This document shows, piece by piece, positions 48,731 to 57,650 of a DNA stretch of 64,000 nt. Source of the DNA: Taishania sp. (GTDB lineage: Bacteria > Bacteroidota > Bacteroidia > Flavobacteriales_D > Crocinitomicaceae); NCBI GenBank assembly GCA_030150045.1, contig JASLGM010000039.1, positions 62,001 to 126,000 of the forward strand, read 5' to 3'. The notes under the pieces were generated by a model that saw nothing but the letters and a program-made list of their open reading frames with translations, did not search any database and was not told the origin of the DNA. The translations under genes were made by a program, and so were the position numbers. The number at the start of each line of letters is the position of its first letter. Position 1 is the first letter of the stretch.

Positions 48731-48768
48731 AAAAAAGCACCTCCAGTGAAAGCTGAGAGGTGCTTTTT
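48731..48768. terminator. Terminator after the acyl-CoA dehydrogenase gene
   Basis: AAAAAAGCACCTC (48731-48743) pairs with GAGGTGCTTTTT (48757-48768). Symmetric A and T tracts mean it could work on both strands. Confidence 0.9.
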
Positions 48769-48793
48769 CGTTTTATATCATTTTCTGAAAAAT

Positions 48794-48938
48794 TTGGGCG
48801 CTCCCCTACGCTTGCAAAAGCCTTTGCTTGCATAGGGGCAGGCTATCCGTTACAAGTCCTCGCCCCTTCCTTCCTGCCCAAGTAAACTAGGGGAGGAAGG
48901 AAGGGGCTGTGGGCTTTTCACTATTATCCTTAGCGCGA
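48794..48938 (-). repeat. Family B structured repeat, copy B3
   Basis: The closing stem is GCGCT (48798-48802) with AGCGC (48932-48936), a double base change from B1/B5 with pairing kept. The first hairpin is a perfect 14-bp stem, GCCCCTTCCTTCCT (48862-48875) with AGGAAGGAAGGGGC (48894-48907). The second pairs CCCCTA (48804-48809) with TAGGGG (48834-48839). It lies 52 nt from copy A7 in the same orientation. Confidence 0.8.
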
Positions 48939-48989
48939 TATCCCGCTTACGAAATTGTTCACCATAAACAATAGTGTACAATACGTGTT

Positions 48990-49134
48990 CAGCCAGGACG
49001 TAGTGCGGCAGCTAAACGCACTGAAAAAAGTGTGAATGCGCCTTTGCGACTGCGACCAAAGGAAGCGCGTTGCAAAAAGCTAATGAACCATTTTTCAGTG
49101 CGTTTACTAAAGCATGCAGGCCGTTAAGGATGCC
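48990..49134 (-). repeat. Family A structured repeat, copy A7
   Basis: Minus-strand copy: GGCATCC at 49134, CGGCCTGCATGC, TTTAGTAAACGC, loop GCTTCCTTTGGTCGC, GCATTCAC and CTGGCTG at the end. The outer stem is a perfect 11 bp, GCACTGAAAAA (49018-49028) with TTTTTCAGTGC (49091-49101). It fills the gap between two convergent genes together with B3. Confidence 0.8.
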
Positions 49135-49142
49135 AAAAAAAC

Positions 49143-49640
49143 TTATTCTTCGTCTATCGGCTTCTTGATTTTTATTCCATCTGCCTCAAAACTGAAAACA
49201 AATTCTGGTTTGTTAATCGCTGCAATTTCTTCTGGTGACTTTCCTTCGTACTCTGCGTATTCTCTAAGATCCTCCACAGAAACTTCTTCCCAATAAGCCA
49301 AGCCATGAACGTAGGCTCTTTGGTTCAACTCACTGTCAGTAGGAATGGTAAAATGGTCTTTGAATCGGATCATGAAATCACCGCCTTTGCCATCTTCTAC
49401 GCTTACCCAACATCCAGCTTTAGCACAAACACCATTCAAGTTTCCGGCAAAAGTGAAGGTCATTGGTTCGGAACCGTCTTTAAATTTAGTCAACATATCT
49501 TGTACAGAAATGGTGTCTTTTAAATCCACTGTAACCGTTCCGTAATTTTCTAGTGTGTTTTCGTCAGTTGACGGTGTAGTATTTGAATTGCACGCCGCTA
49601 GAATTAACGTCGCCAATAACAGGTAGCTTAGCTTTTTCAT
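49143..49640 (-). CDS. DUF4920-like lipoprotein
   Basis: A 165-residue lipoprotein: signal MKKLSYLLLATLILAAC with the lipidated Cys at 17, then a Ser/Thr linker and a beta-rich domain. The domain has NLNGVCAKAGCWVSVEDGKG (a CxxxGCW pattern), DFMIRFKDHFTIP and YVHGLAYWEEVSVEDLREYA. The CxxxGCW motif is characteristic of DUF4920 proteins, which occur in Bacteroidota and may bind metal through the Cys pair. Function unknown. It is convergent with the acyl-CoA dehydrogenase gene across the A7/B3 repeats. Confidence 0.75.
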   Translation of the reverse strand: MKKLSYLLLATLILAACNSNTTPSTDENTLENYGTVTVDLKDTISVQDMLTKFKDGSEPMTFTFAGNLNGVCAKAGCWVSVEDGKGGDFMIRFKDHFTIPTDSELNQRAYVHGLAYWEEVSVEDLREYAEYEGKSPEEIAAINKPEFVFSFEADGIKIKKPIDEE

Positions 49641-49670
49641 AATTGTTTTTTTTCAAATGTAAAGTATAAA

Positions 49671-49699
49671 CACAAAAAAAGCACCCTTATGAGTGCTTT
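49671..49699 (-). terminator. Rho-independent terminator of the 121-aa exported protein gene
   Basis: AAAGCAC (49678-49684) pairs with GTGCTTT (49693-49699); a minus-strand T run follows. Confidence 0.82.
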
Positions 49700-49718
49700 A
49701 ATCCATTTTTTTCTGCTT

Positions 49719-50084
49719 TTACTTCAAATAACCTTCGAAAAAAGCGTCTAAATCTAGCGTTTCACCTAAAACCTTCACAGTACGGATATCATTAGCGACT
49801 AAGAATCGACGAATTACACCTCGTGCACGCTCTGTGTTCTCGACCATAGAGATCGTTGTCTCCCCATCTGAAGGAGAATAAGCAACCGTAAAATACATCG
49901 TGTAATATTTTGCTTTATCTTGCACCTCTGAGGCGTTCAACCCAGCAGGTAAATAAAAAATGCCCTCCCCTTTTTCTTTAATCGCAGCGACATCTTGTGC
50001 TGATTTAACTTGCGCTACTTTTTCCTGAGAAAAACCTAGGTATGAAAGTAATACAACGAAAGAAACTAGAAATAACTTATTCAT
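49719..50084 (-). CDS. Exported protein of unknown function (121 aa)
   Basis: A signal peptide (about 1-19, ending GFSQ) precedes a 100-residue mature domain containing YYTMYFTVAYSPSDGETTIS and ERARGVIRRFLVANDIRTVK, ending LDAFFEGYLK. The pattern suggests an alpha/beta fold. No cysteines and no lipobox, so it is probably a soluble periplasmic protein. I do not recognise a family. It is divergent from rnhB and has its own terminator. Confidence 0.7.
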   Translation of the reverse strand: MNKLFLVSFVVLLSYLGFSQEKVAQVKSAQDVAAIKEKGEGIFYLPAGLNASEVQDKAKYYTMYFTVAYSPSDGETTISMVENTERARGVIRRFLVANDIRTVKVLGETLDLDAFFEGYLK

Positions 50085-50175
50085 AATTCATGTTTTAATT
50101 CAAGGTCTGACCTTAAACAAATTATATACCAATATACTCATAAATGTATAAATTTCAATAATTTCGCTATTAATT

Positions 50176-50775
50176 ATGTTAAAACAATTTCATTTACCTG
50201 ACATTATTGAGGCCGGTTGCGATGAAGCTGGCCGTGGATGCCTTGCTGGACCTGTTGTTGCTGCGGCTGTCATCCTCCCTCCGGATTTTGAAAACGAGAT
50301 TTTAAATGACAGTAAAAAGTTAACAGACAAAATCCGTTATGAATTGCGTCCTCTCATTGAAGAAAAGGCACTTGCTTGGGCTGTTGGGATAGTGGACAAT
50401 GTGGAAATCGACCAAATAAATATTTTAAATGCCAGTTTTTTGGCCATGCATCGAGCGGTGGAGCAATTGACTATACTACCTGATCATCTATTAATTGATG
50501 GAAATCGTTTCAATCCGTATCCTGAAATCCCACATACGTGTATGATCAAAGGCGACGCACGTTTTCTGAGTATTGCTGCGGCATCAATCTTGGCAAAAAC
50601 GTATCGTGACGACATGATGAAGGCATATCACGAACAATATCCGGTTTATGATTGGAAGAAAAACAATGGTTATCCAACAAAAAAGCACCGCGAAGCTATA
50701 TTAACTCATGGTACTACTTCCCTTCACCGGCAAACGTTTCGCTTGCTAGCGGATGAACAATTAAAGCTGTTCTAA
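50176..50775 (+). CDS. rnhB: Ribonuclease HII
   Basis: RNase HII removes single ribonucleotides and RNA primers from DNA. The 199-residue protein has the catalytic motif IEAGCDEAGRGCLAGPVVAAA (Asp-Glu pair), LNDSKKLTDKIRYEL, LIDGNRF with the third acidic residue, and IKGDARFLSIAAASILAKTYRD with the fourth. The C-terminal segment KKNNGYPTKKHREAI is also typical. It is divergent from the small exported protein gene. Confidence 0.96.
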   Translation: MLKQFHLPDIIEAGCDEAGRGCLAGPVVAAAVILPPDFENEILNDSKKLTDKIRYELRPLIEEKALAWAVGIVDNVEIDQINILNASFLAMHRAVEQLTILPDHLLIDGNRFNPYPEIPHTCMIKGDARFLSIAAASILAKTYRDDMMKAYHEQYPVYDWKKNNGYPTKKHREAILTHGTTSLHRQTFRLLADEQLKLF

Positions 50776-50847
50776 GTAAACAGAATGGTGTTGATTACTT
50801 GTAAGAAAGACTCCATTTTTAACGCAAGAGAAGTGTAAATTTGTTAT

Positions 50848-53010
50848 ATGATAGCTCGATTAATAATAAGTCTTCTAACTGTTATCAGTATTCTTTGGAT
50901 TGCTGTTGCTTCTTATCTGCAAAACCAGCAAACTGTTCAATACAAAATGGAGCAGCTTTTTGGTCCCGAGGACAATACGCTAATTTTATTGAATCAAATA
51001 GGCGAATACACAGAAATAAAAGAAACAATTCCAGGGTATTTTGATTGGGACATGCTACTTACAGAGGAAGGGAAAATCTACGTTTCCAGAATTATTTATT
51101 CGCAAAGTCAAGCACATGCACTTCTTGAAACAAAAGACATTGTAACGGAAAAAAGATTACAAGAACTATTTCATGGTACACTAAAAGTTTCCAAAAACAC
51201 TTTCGTTGGCCCTTCTTTTCAGGGGCATTTCAACCTGACAAAAATTTATATTTACAACAATCAAATTCCAGAAAACACAATCATTTGGCAGTTCCCCGCT
51301 TTAGATAAAAATGCTAGCGTAAACTTCCTAACCTTTACTGGGAAAGGCAATTTATCCGTAAAAGACTATTACCACAGACAAACTGGCAAACAAGATTTTG
51401 AAGTGTTTGACAACGCTTTATATAAAATGGAAGCGGTAAATGATGCTGAATTATTTTCCCATGTATTGCCTGTTCAAATAGAAGAATATCATTTTTACGC
51501 CAAACCACATCTTTTCGTGTACGATCCTACTTTAGCAAAACAATCTTGGTTAGACCTAGTTGAAAGTGGTGTAGTTATCACAAAAATAAAAGGGCAAACA
51601 GGAGTCTTTTTGGATGCTCGCCCCAACAGTGACATGTATCAACTTCAACAAAACAGTGCCGATAGAAACAGTCAAATCATTGCTTTCAAAACGAATCATC
51701 CGAGTACGGTACTATCCAACAATCAATTACTTTATATTGCCAATCTAGACGACCATTATGCTGTATCGGCGAACAAATCATTCTGTGAAGAAGCTTTGGC
51801 ACAATATAAATTAGGGAATGTTTTGTCAAACAATTTGACAAAAATGGCTTCTATTTATGGGGCATTACCTCGTCGAGTGCACATAAGAACACAAGCAAAA
51901 ACAGTTCAAAGTGCCGTGCGATTAGTTCCTCATTATGAATTGTCATTCAACAATCTTAGTATAAAGGCGAAAACAGAAGCTACAAGTGTTTCACAAGCCA
52001 CTCAAAACGATCCTAAACATTTTAATATTGGTTCTTCTGTAAAAGCTGCTGATGTCGATGAGAGCGGTCGCATTTGGATACAAGACGAAGATCAAAACAT
52101 ACATTATTTCGGTATTAACGGAAAAATCACGCTTATCGAAAAAGCGAATCAGTTGATCATGGCTCCCCGTTTTATCTATCGTAATAACCAAGAACAATTA
52201 CTTACTTTAGTGCATGCTGAAAACATTTCTATGTACACTGCAACGGGAACAATCGCTTTTAACTTAAACGCACCGAATGGCACAAAATTTAGCTCAGCTC
52301 CCACTTTTTCAAAGATTCGAGGTAAAGATTTCTTACTAGTGGGTGGAGAAGACGGAACAGTTTATTGGTTCAACGCCAGTTCTGGAAAGATGGAAAAACA
52401 ATCGAAAGTAACAAATCGAATTCCAGTAACCGAAGTGTCTTTTTGGACAAGCGCTGGAAAACACTTTATTGGAGCGCAAGCACAAACTACTTTTTACATG
52501 TTAAATGCAGAAACGAATAAATTGTTTAGGAACTTCTCTTTAGGAAAAGTAAAAGGTTCACAAGTTGTGCAAAATGACTTCAAACAAATTGTACATGATG
52601 CTTCCTCTATAAAAATATTCAATCAAAAAGGCGGAAGTATTCAACTTCCCAAAACAAGTGGTATGGTAACTGTTCAAGTCCTTTCTCATCAGAAAGGATT
52701 GTACATTGCTTATGATGGTGGTCATCGCTTTGTGGTGTTTAACATTCATGGAGAAATTGTCAACGATAGATCATTCAATGAAATCAACTTTGATCAGTTC
52801 GCTGCAACATATGATGTCCATAAACAACAGGTAATAATTGCAACTCTTGATAACTTGAACAACCGTATTCGTTTACACAACTTGACAACCAATCAAAGTA
52901 ACCTGTCATCCGAATTTAATGGAAGTCATAGGGTCTTACTTACTTCTAATGGAAAAACCGTATTTTTATACACACTTATTGACAACATCTTGATTCGTTA
53001 TGACCAATAA
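50848..53010 (+). CDS. Membrane-anchored beta-propeller-like protein of unknown function
   Basis: A 720-residue protein with one N-terminal transmembrane segment (about 5-22). A unique middle region (about 30-380) follows, then about seven repeated four-strand units suggesting a PQQ/WD-like propeller (about 400-720: IWIQDEDQNIHYFGINGKIT, LLVGGEDGTVYWFNASSGK, LYIAYDGGHRFVVFNIHGEI). The propeller would lie in the periplasm. No catalytic motif was seen. Its end overlaps lnt by 11 nt, so it is co-translated with lipoprotein acylation. A TAAATTTG box ends 5 nt before its ATG. Function unknown. Confidence 0.75.
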   Translation: MIARLIISLLTVISILWIAVASYLQNQQTVQYKMEQLFGPEDNTLILLNQIGEYTEIKETIPGYFDWDMLLTEEGKIYVSRIIYSQSQAHALLETKDIVTEKRLQELFHGTLKVSKNTFVGPSFQGHFNLTKIYIYNNQIPENTIIWQFPALDKNASVNFLTFTGKGNLSVKDYYHRQTGKQDFEVFDNALYKMEAVNDAELFSHVLPVQIEEYHFYAKPHLFVYDPTLAKQSWLDLVESGVVITKIKGQTGVFLDARPNSDMYQLQQNSADRNSQIIAFKTNHPSTVLSNNQLLYIANLDDHYAVSANKSFCEEALAQYKLGNVLSNNLTKMASIYGALPRRVHIRTQAKTVQSAVRLVPHYELSFNNLSIKAKTEATSVSQATQNDPKHFNIGSSVKAADVDESGRIWIQDEDQNIHYFGINGKITLIEKANQLIMAPRFIYRNNQEQLLTLVHAENISMYTATGTIAFNLNAPNGTKFSSAPTFSKIRGKDFLLVGGEDGTVYWFNASSGKMEKQSKVTNRIPVTEVSFWTSAGKHFIGAQAQTTFYMLNAETNKLFRNFSLGKVKGSQVVQNDFKQIVHDASSIKIFNQKGGSIQLPKTSGMVTVQVLSHQKGLYIAYDGGHRFVVFNIHGEIVNDRSFNEINFDQFAATYDVHKQQVIIATLDNLNNRIRLHNLTTNQSNLSSEFNGSHRVLLTSNGKTVFLYTLIDNILIRYDQ

Positions 53011-54622
53011 CATCCTCTTTAAAAGTTTAGAATCCAAACTATATAGATATTTATTCAGTATAATTTCTGGGTTATTACTGTTTATTAGCTTCCCTTACAC
53101 GGGAAGTCAAACCTATTTGATTTTTATCGCACTTGTCCCCTTATTATTAGTGGAACATAGCATATTGATCAAACGCTACCGTGTTAGAAAAGTATATTTA
53201 CATGCACTGATTACCTTTCTCATTTATAATTTTGGAGCGAGCTGGTGGATTTCTAAAGCAGATACTGCTGGTGCGTTAATGGCTTGTATATTGAACGCTA
53301 TTTTGATGGCGTGTTTCTTTACACTTTACCATTATTTACGTAGACATTTAGGTAAAGCATTTGCCTTAATAAGCTTAATTGCCGCTTGGACTTGTTTCGA
53401 GTTTTTACATTATCATTGGGAATTATCTTGGCCATGGTTGAACTTTGGAAATGTATTCTCCATCCAAACAAAATGGGTTCAATGGTATTCTGTAACCGGA
53501 ATTATTGGTGGTACAATCTGGATATTATTGTCAAACTTTTTATTTGCTCAATTGTTGATTCAATGGTCTCAAAAAACACTTCGTCCCAAATTTGTAGCGT
53601 TTCCAATCGTCACCATTTTATTTCCGATTGTTATTTCTTTATACATGTATGGTGCATATAAAGAAAAAGGGGAAATGGCAGAAGTCATTGTTGTTCAGCC
53701 AAACATTGACCCTTACTATGAAAAATTCTCAAGTTTAAGTCCAGCAGGGCAATTATACCGCATTTGCGATTTAGTGGACAGCGTAGTTTCTGAAAATACT
53801 AAAATGATTTTAGCTCCAGAAACGGCAATTCCATTTCCTTTTGACGAAGCTATTGCAGAATATGACCCAGGGGTAAACATCCTTTTCGAACGTTCAAAAA
53901 ACTGGTATGGAGCCAATTTGTTAATTGGAGCTTCGACAGAAAAACGATTCCGTAAAAAGCGTTCCCGTGCATCTCGCTATGACAAAAATGGGAATGATTA
54001 TTATGAATCTTATAATACTTCCGCATTATTTTCAGGTTCGGTAAAACCAGCATTTGTACATAAATCGAAATTAGTACTTGGTGCAGAAATCGTACCATTC
54101 ACAACCATCATTCCACAATTAGAAGAACTTTCTTTAAACCTTGGTGGTTCTTTTGGAACTTTAGGAATAGAAGATCAACCAAAGATTTTTTCACACGGTG
54201 TTTTTCCTGTTACACCAACAATATGTTACGAATCCGTTTATGGAGAGCATACAGCGTTCCAAACACGATTAGGCGCACAATTAATTGCTGTCATCACAAA
54301 CGATGGGTGGTGGGGAAATACAGCTGGGCATAAACAGCATTTCAGTTTTTCACGATTACGCGCTATCGAAAACCGTCGCGATGTCGCTCGAAGTGCAAAC
54401 ACAGGTATTAGCGGATTTATTGACCAAAAAGGAGATGTAATAAAATCAACAGCGTGGTGGACGATCGATGTAATGAAACACAACGTTCGTTTAAACACGG
54501 AGACAACGATTTACATGAGATTAGGAGATGCTCTTGGGAAAATTGCAAGCATCATGACTTTACTATTATTGGGATATGCGATTTATCGTAAACGTGTTGT
54601 AGAACCTAAGAAAGCTGTATAA
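53000..54622 (+). CDS. lnt: Apolipoprotein N-acyltransferase
   Basis: Lnt adds the third acyl chain to lipoproteins in the inner membrane. The 540-residue protein has about six N-terminal membrane helices. A nitrilase-like catalytic domain follows with the triad positions visible: Glu in MILAPETAIPFPF (about 273), Lys in FVHKSKLVLGAEIVPF, and Cys in PTICYESVYGE (about 415). A last membrane helix ends the protein. GWWGNTAGHKQHFSFSRLRA and the ARSANTGISGFID segment are family-typical. It overlaps the upstream propeller gene and converges on the 54629 gene with only 6 nt between. Confidence 0.94.
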   Translation: MTNNILFKSLESKLYRYLFSIISGLLLFISFPYTGSQTYLIFIALVPLLLVEHSILIKRYRVRKVYLHALITFLIYNFGASWWISKADTAGALMACILNAILMACFFTLYHYLRRHLGKAFALISLIAAWTCFEFLHYHWELSWPWLNFGNVFSIQTKWVQWYSVTGIIGGTIWILLSNFLFAQLLIQWSQKTLRPKFVAFPIVTILFPIVISLYMYGAYKEKGEMAEVIVVQPNIDPYYEKFSSLSPAGQLYRICDLVDSVVSENTKMILAPETAIPFPFDEAIAEYDPGVNILFERSKNWYGANLLIGASTEKRFRKKRSRASRYDKNGNDYYESYNTSALFSGSVKPAFVHKSKLVLGAEIVPFTTIIPQLEELSLNLGGSFGTLGIEDQPKIFSHGVFPVTPTICYESVYGEHTAFQTRLGAQLIAVITNDGWWGNTAGHKQHFSFSRLRAIENRRDVARSANTGISGFIDQKGDVIKSTAWWTIDVMKHNVRLNTETTIYMRLGDALGKIASIMTLLLLGYAIYRKRVVEPKKAV

Positions 54623-54636
54623 TTCTAATTAGAATT
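54621..54636. terminator. 16-bp perfect palindrome over two convergent stop codons
   Basis: AATTCTAATTAGAATT contains the last two bases of the lnt TAA and the whole TAA of the 54629 gene. It could serve as a weak bidirectional end signal, but is AT-only apart from two G/C pairs. Confidence 0.35.
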
Positions 54637-56188
54637 TTAGAACACCAAATTTTTCTTTACTCTTAAACGTGCTAAAGACAATCATTTCATTGTTTTTAAA
54701 GTCTGTACGAAAAAGTTTAGGCATCACAAACGCTCCAATTTCTTTTTGAGAAGTCAATTGTTCACGTGTATTAAGTCCACTAAACAAGTCTACTTTTACA
54801 TGTGCTACGACATTGTATTTCTTTCCAAAACTGGCAACATTGTAGGTATTAGGGATGTACTTCCCGCCTTTGTCATAATTATCAATGTGGTCATTAAAAA
54901 TGATATTTACATTTTGCTTGTCAATAAAAAAAGCATAAGAACTATACGGTCCTCCATCATTTGTTGACACTTGATTTTTAGGAATTTTATTGATCCACTC
55001 TACATCACCATCAGGATCCACCTTAAAGATGATTAAATCATTGTAATGATATGTATAATTCACCGTAGACATTCCTCTTGGATCATAATAGGATCTCACT
55101 TGAACATAGTATTGCTCCATCAAACCAATTAAAGAACCATCTGGTAGGATTTCAGATTGACGCATTTGATAATTATAGAGTGCTGGTGCATTTCCACCAC
55201 TTTCTAATTTACGTTCCATTTTTGCAATTTCTTTTTCCGACCAATCCATAGTTATAAATTCACGATCAAAATTTTGATACCCTTCATCAATGATACTTGC
55301 ATCCAAAAAATCCAACTTCATATAGAAAACACCGGTAATTCCAGGTTGTAAATCCGTTCCATAACATCCTGTTAAGGTAAACAAAGTACTGTCATCAGAA
55401 CTGAGTGCCATTGCTTCAGGTCGTTTACCATTTGTAGGTATTTTATAATGTGTTAATCCTTCATCATCTACCTGATATAAATGCAAAGCTTTAAACGTAT
55501 TCACACTGCTGTTTCTTACATTTTGCTCTACATCGAACTCTTTCAATAAGAAAAAGAAATGTCCTGTATTAGTCAATAAATGATTGGTTATTTGCACATT
55601 TCTACTTTCAAAAGGAATTTCAAATTCTCCTTTCTCAATGACGTTGTACTTTTTATCGAAAATTTTATATCCATAAGTGTCGTTGTCTTTTCGTTTTCCT
55701 ACTAGCAACCATATAACAGCAAAATAATTATTGTCTTTAGATTGAATAATACGAATAGCATCCTTACTCTTCCCTTTTATTAAATCGTATGAAGCGATAA
55801 GCTTTGCTTCTCCACGAGGTTGAAGGTCGTATCCATATTGTTGAAGATAGATATTATCTTTTCCTTCTCTAACATTTGAAAGAATAACTGCTGGACGCTC
55901 GTCCACCATTATGACATCTTCGAAATTGGCAATATTTTGATTAACTGAAATTGATACTTTTTTGGTGAGTACCTCATTGAGTTCATCAAATTTAGTAAGG
56001 TGGTAAGCACCGAAAATACTACCACCTTGCCATCTTAGCGTATAAAAACTGGATGCATTTGAAGGCAGAATGTCAACTAAACTACCAGATTTGGACTTTT
56101 CTTGTCCCCAAGTGATTTGCATTTGACCAATTACAAAACTTACGTTAAGTAAAAGAAGTCCGCCTAAAAATATATCCTTAAATCTCAT
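54629..56188 (-). CDS. Exported protein of unknown function (519 aa)
   Basis: A signal peptide (about 1-21, ending VIGQ) precedes a beta-rich 500-residue protein. Repeated segments such as FYTLRWQGGSIFGAYHLTK, YLQQYGYDLQPRGEAKLIAS and DLIIFKVDPDGDVEWINKIP suggest a propeller-like or repeat fold. No catalytic or sorting motif was seen. It starts one base inside the purB stop and is translationally linked to it. I do not recognise a family. Confidence 0.72.
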   Translation of the reverse strand: MRFKDIFLGGLLLLNVSFVIGQMQITWGQEKSKSGSLVDILPSNASSFYTLRWQGGSIFGAYHLTKFDELNEVLTKKVSISVNQNIANFEDVIMVDERPAVILSNVREGKDNIYLQQYGYDLQPRGEAKLIASYDLIKGKSKDAIRIIQSKDNNYFAVIWLLVGKRKDNDTYGYKIFDKKYNVIEKGEFEIPFESRNVQITNHLLTNTGHFFFLLKEFDVEQNVRNSSVNTFKALHLYQVDDEGLTHYKIPTNGKRPEAMALSSDDSTLFTLTGCYGTDLQPGITGVFYMKLDFLDASIIDEGYQNFDREFITMDWSEKEIAKMERKLESGGNAPALYNYQMRQSEILPDGSLIGLMEQYYVQVRSYYDPRGMSTVNYTYHYNDLIIFKVDPDGDVEWINKIPKNQVSTNDGGPYSSYAFFIDKQNVNIIFNDHIDNYDKGGKYIPNTYNVASFGKKYNVVAHVKVDLFSGLNTREQLTSQKEIGAFVMPKLFRTDFKNNEMIVFSTFKSKEKFGVLKF

Positions 56189-57537
56189 TATTTAACCAAT
56201 TGTACACCCGTGTAATTATGTGGTGTGATTTTTTTCAATTCTTCTTTTAATTCAGAGGAAATGGTTAAAGTATCAACGAAAGCATGAACTGTTTGTTGCG
56301 TTACAGCTTCATTTTTTCGTGTCAATCCTTTAAGTGCTTCATAAGGTTTTTCAAAACCTTCTCTTCTTAAAACCGTTTGAATAGCTTCAGCAACTACCGC
56401 CCAATTGTTTTCCAAATCTCTTTCAAAAGCATTTTCATTTAACAATAATTTATCCAACCCAGTCAATGTTGCTTTAAAAGCAATAAAAGTATGTGCAAAA
56501 GGCATACCAAGAGTACGTAAAACCGTTGAATCCGTTAAATCTCTTTGTAGACGAGAAACAGGTAGTTTAGCTGCTAAATGTTCTAACAAAGCATTTGCAA
56601 TCCCAATATTTCCTTCTGAATTTTCGAAATCAATTGGATTTACTTTATGTGGCATAGCAGAAGATCCAACTTCACCTTCTTTCAATTTTTGTTTGAAATA
56701 CTCCATTGAAATGTACGTCCACATGTCACGGTTCAAATCCAGAATAATCGTATTAATACGTTTCATACCATCCATCATGGCAGCTAAATTGTCATAATGT
56801 TCAATCTGAGTAGTTGTTTGAGAGCGATCAAGACCTAGCGTATTGTTTACGAACTTATTCCCAAAAGCAACCCAATCCACTTCAGGATAAGAAACATGGT
56901 GCGCATTAAAATTCCCTGTTGCTCCTCCAAACTTTGCAGAGAAAGGTATTTGCTTCAACAACACAACTTGCTTTTCCAATCTTTCAGAAAACACTTGCAA
57001 TTCTTTTCCTAAACGTGTTGGCGAAGCTGGCTGTCCATGCGTACGAGCTAACATAGGAATATCTTTCCACTCTGTTTTTAGTTCGTCAATTCGTGCAATC
57101 ACTCTTTCTAATAACGGGAAGTACTGCTCCAACATAGCTTCTTTCATGGAAAGAGGAATGGCTGTGTTATTCACATCTTGAGAAGTTAATCCAAAATGGA
57201 CGAACTCTAAATATTTTTCCAACCCTAAATCGGTTAACTTTTCTTTCAAGAAATATTCAACAGCCTTTACATCGTGATTCGTTACTTTTTCAGTATTCTT
57301 AATCCATGTAGCATCTTCTTCATTGAAGCTAATTGCAATTGTTTTTACTGCGTCGATTTTATCCTTTGGGAAATCTGAAAAAACAGCTAACCCTTGCTCT
57401 ACCAATGCAATGAAATATTCTACCTCAACAATAACACGGTATTTTATGAGTCCGAATTCCGAGAAATAAGGAATTAATTCTGACGTTTTTGACGCATATC
57501 GTCCGTCAACTGGAGTGATCGCTGTTAAATTGCTCAT
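56188..57537 (-). CDS. purB: Adenylosuccinate lyase
   Basis: PurB cleaves both SAICAR and adenylosuccinate in purine synthesis. The 449-residue protein has LTAITPVDGRYASKTSELIP at its start, VHFGLTSQDVNNTA, MLARTHGQPASPTRLGKE with the catalytic His, and the signature GSSAMPHKVNPIDFEN containing the flexible catalytic Ser loop. It fits the short PurB group. An upstream TATCTTTG box and a one-base overlap with the downstream exported-protein gene are visible. Confidence 0.97.
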   Translation of the reverse strand: MSNLTAITPVDGRYASKTSELIPYFSEFGLIKYRVIVEVEYFIALVEQGLAVFSDFPKDKIDAVKTIAISFNEEDATWIKNTEKVTNHDVKAVEYFLKEKLTDLGLEKYLEFVHFGLTSQDVNNTAIPLSMKEAMLEQYFPLLERVIARIDELKTEWKDIPMLARTHGQPASPTRLGKELQVFSERLEKQVVLLKQIPFSAKFGGATGNFNAHHVSYPEVDWVAFGNKFVNNTLGLDRSQTTTQIEHYDNLAAMMDGMKRINTIILDLNRDMWTYISMEYFKQKLKEGEVGSSAMPHKVNPIDFENSEGNIGIANALLEHLAAKLPVSRLQRDLTDSTVLRTLGMPFAHTFIAFKATLTGLDKLLLNENAFERDLENNWAVVAEAIQTVLRREGFEKPYEALKGLTRKNEAVTQQTVHAFVDTLTISSELKEELKKITPHNYTGVQLVK

Positions 57538-57591
57538 TGTCCTGTTTTTAGTTTTCTAAATTAATCTCTTGATTTAATTCAAATGAGCCCA

Positions 57592-57599
57592 CAAAGATA
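57592..57599 (-). promoter_or_regulatory. -7 box of purB
   Basis: Perfect TATCTTTG on the minus strand, 54 nt before the purB ATG; no clear TTG partner. Confidence 0.4.
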
Positions 57600-57650
57600 T
57601 ATATTTCCATACATAAACCGATATATTGAGCGTATTCATTAATTTTGGGT

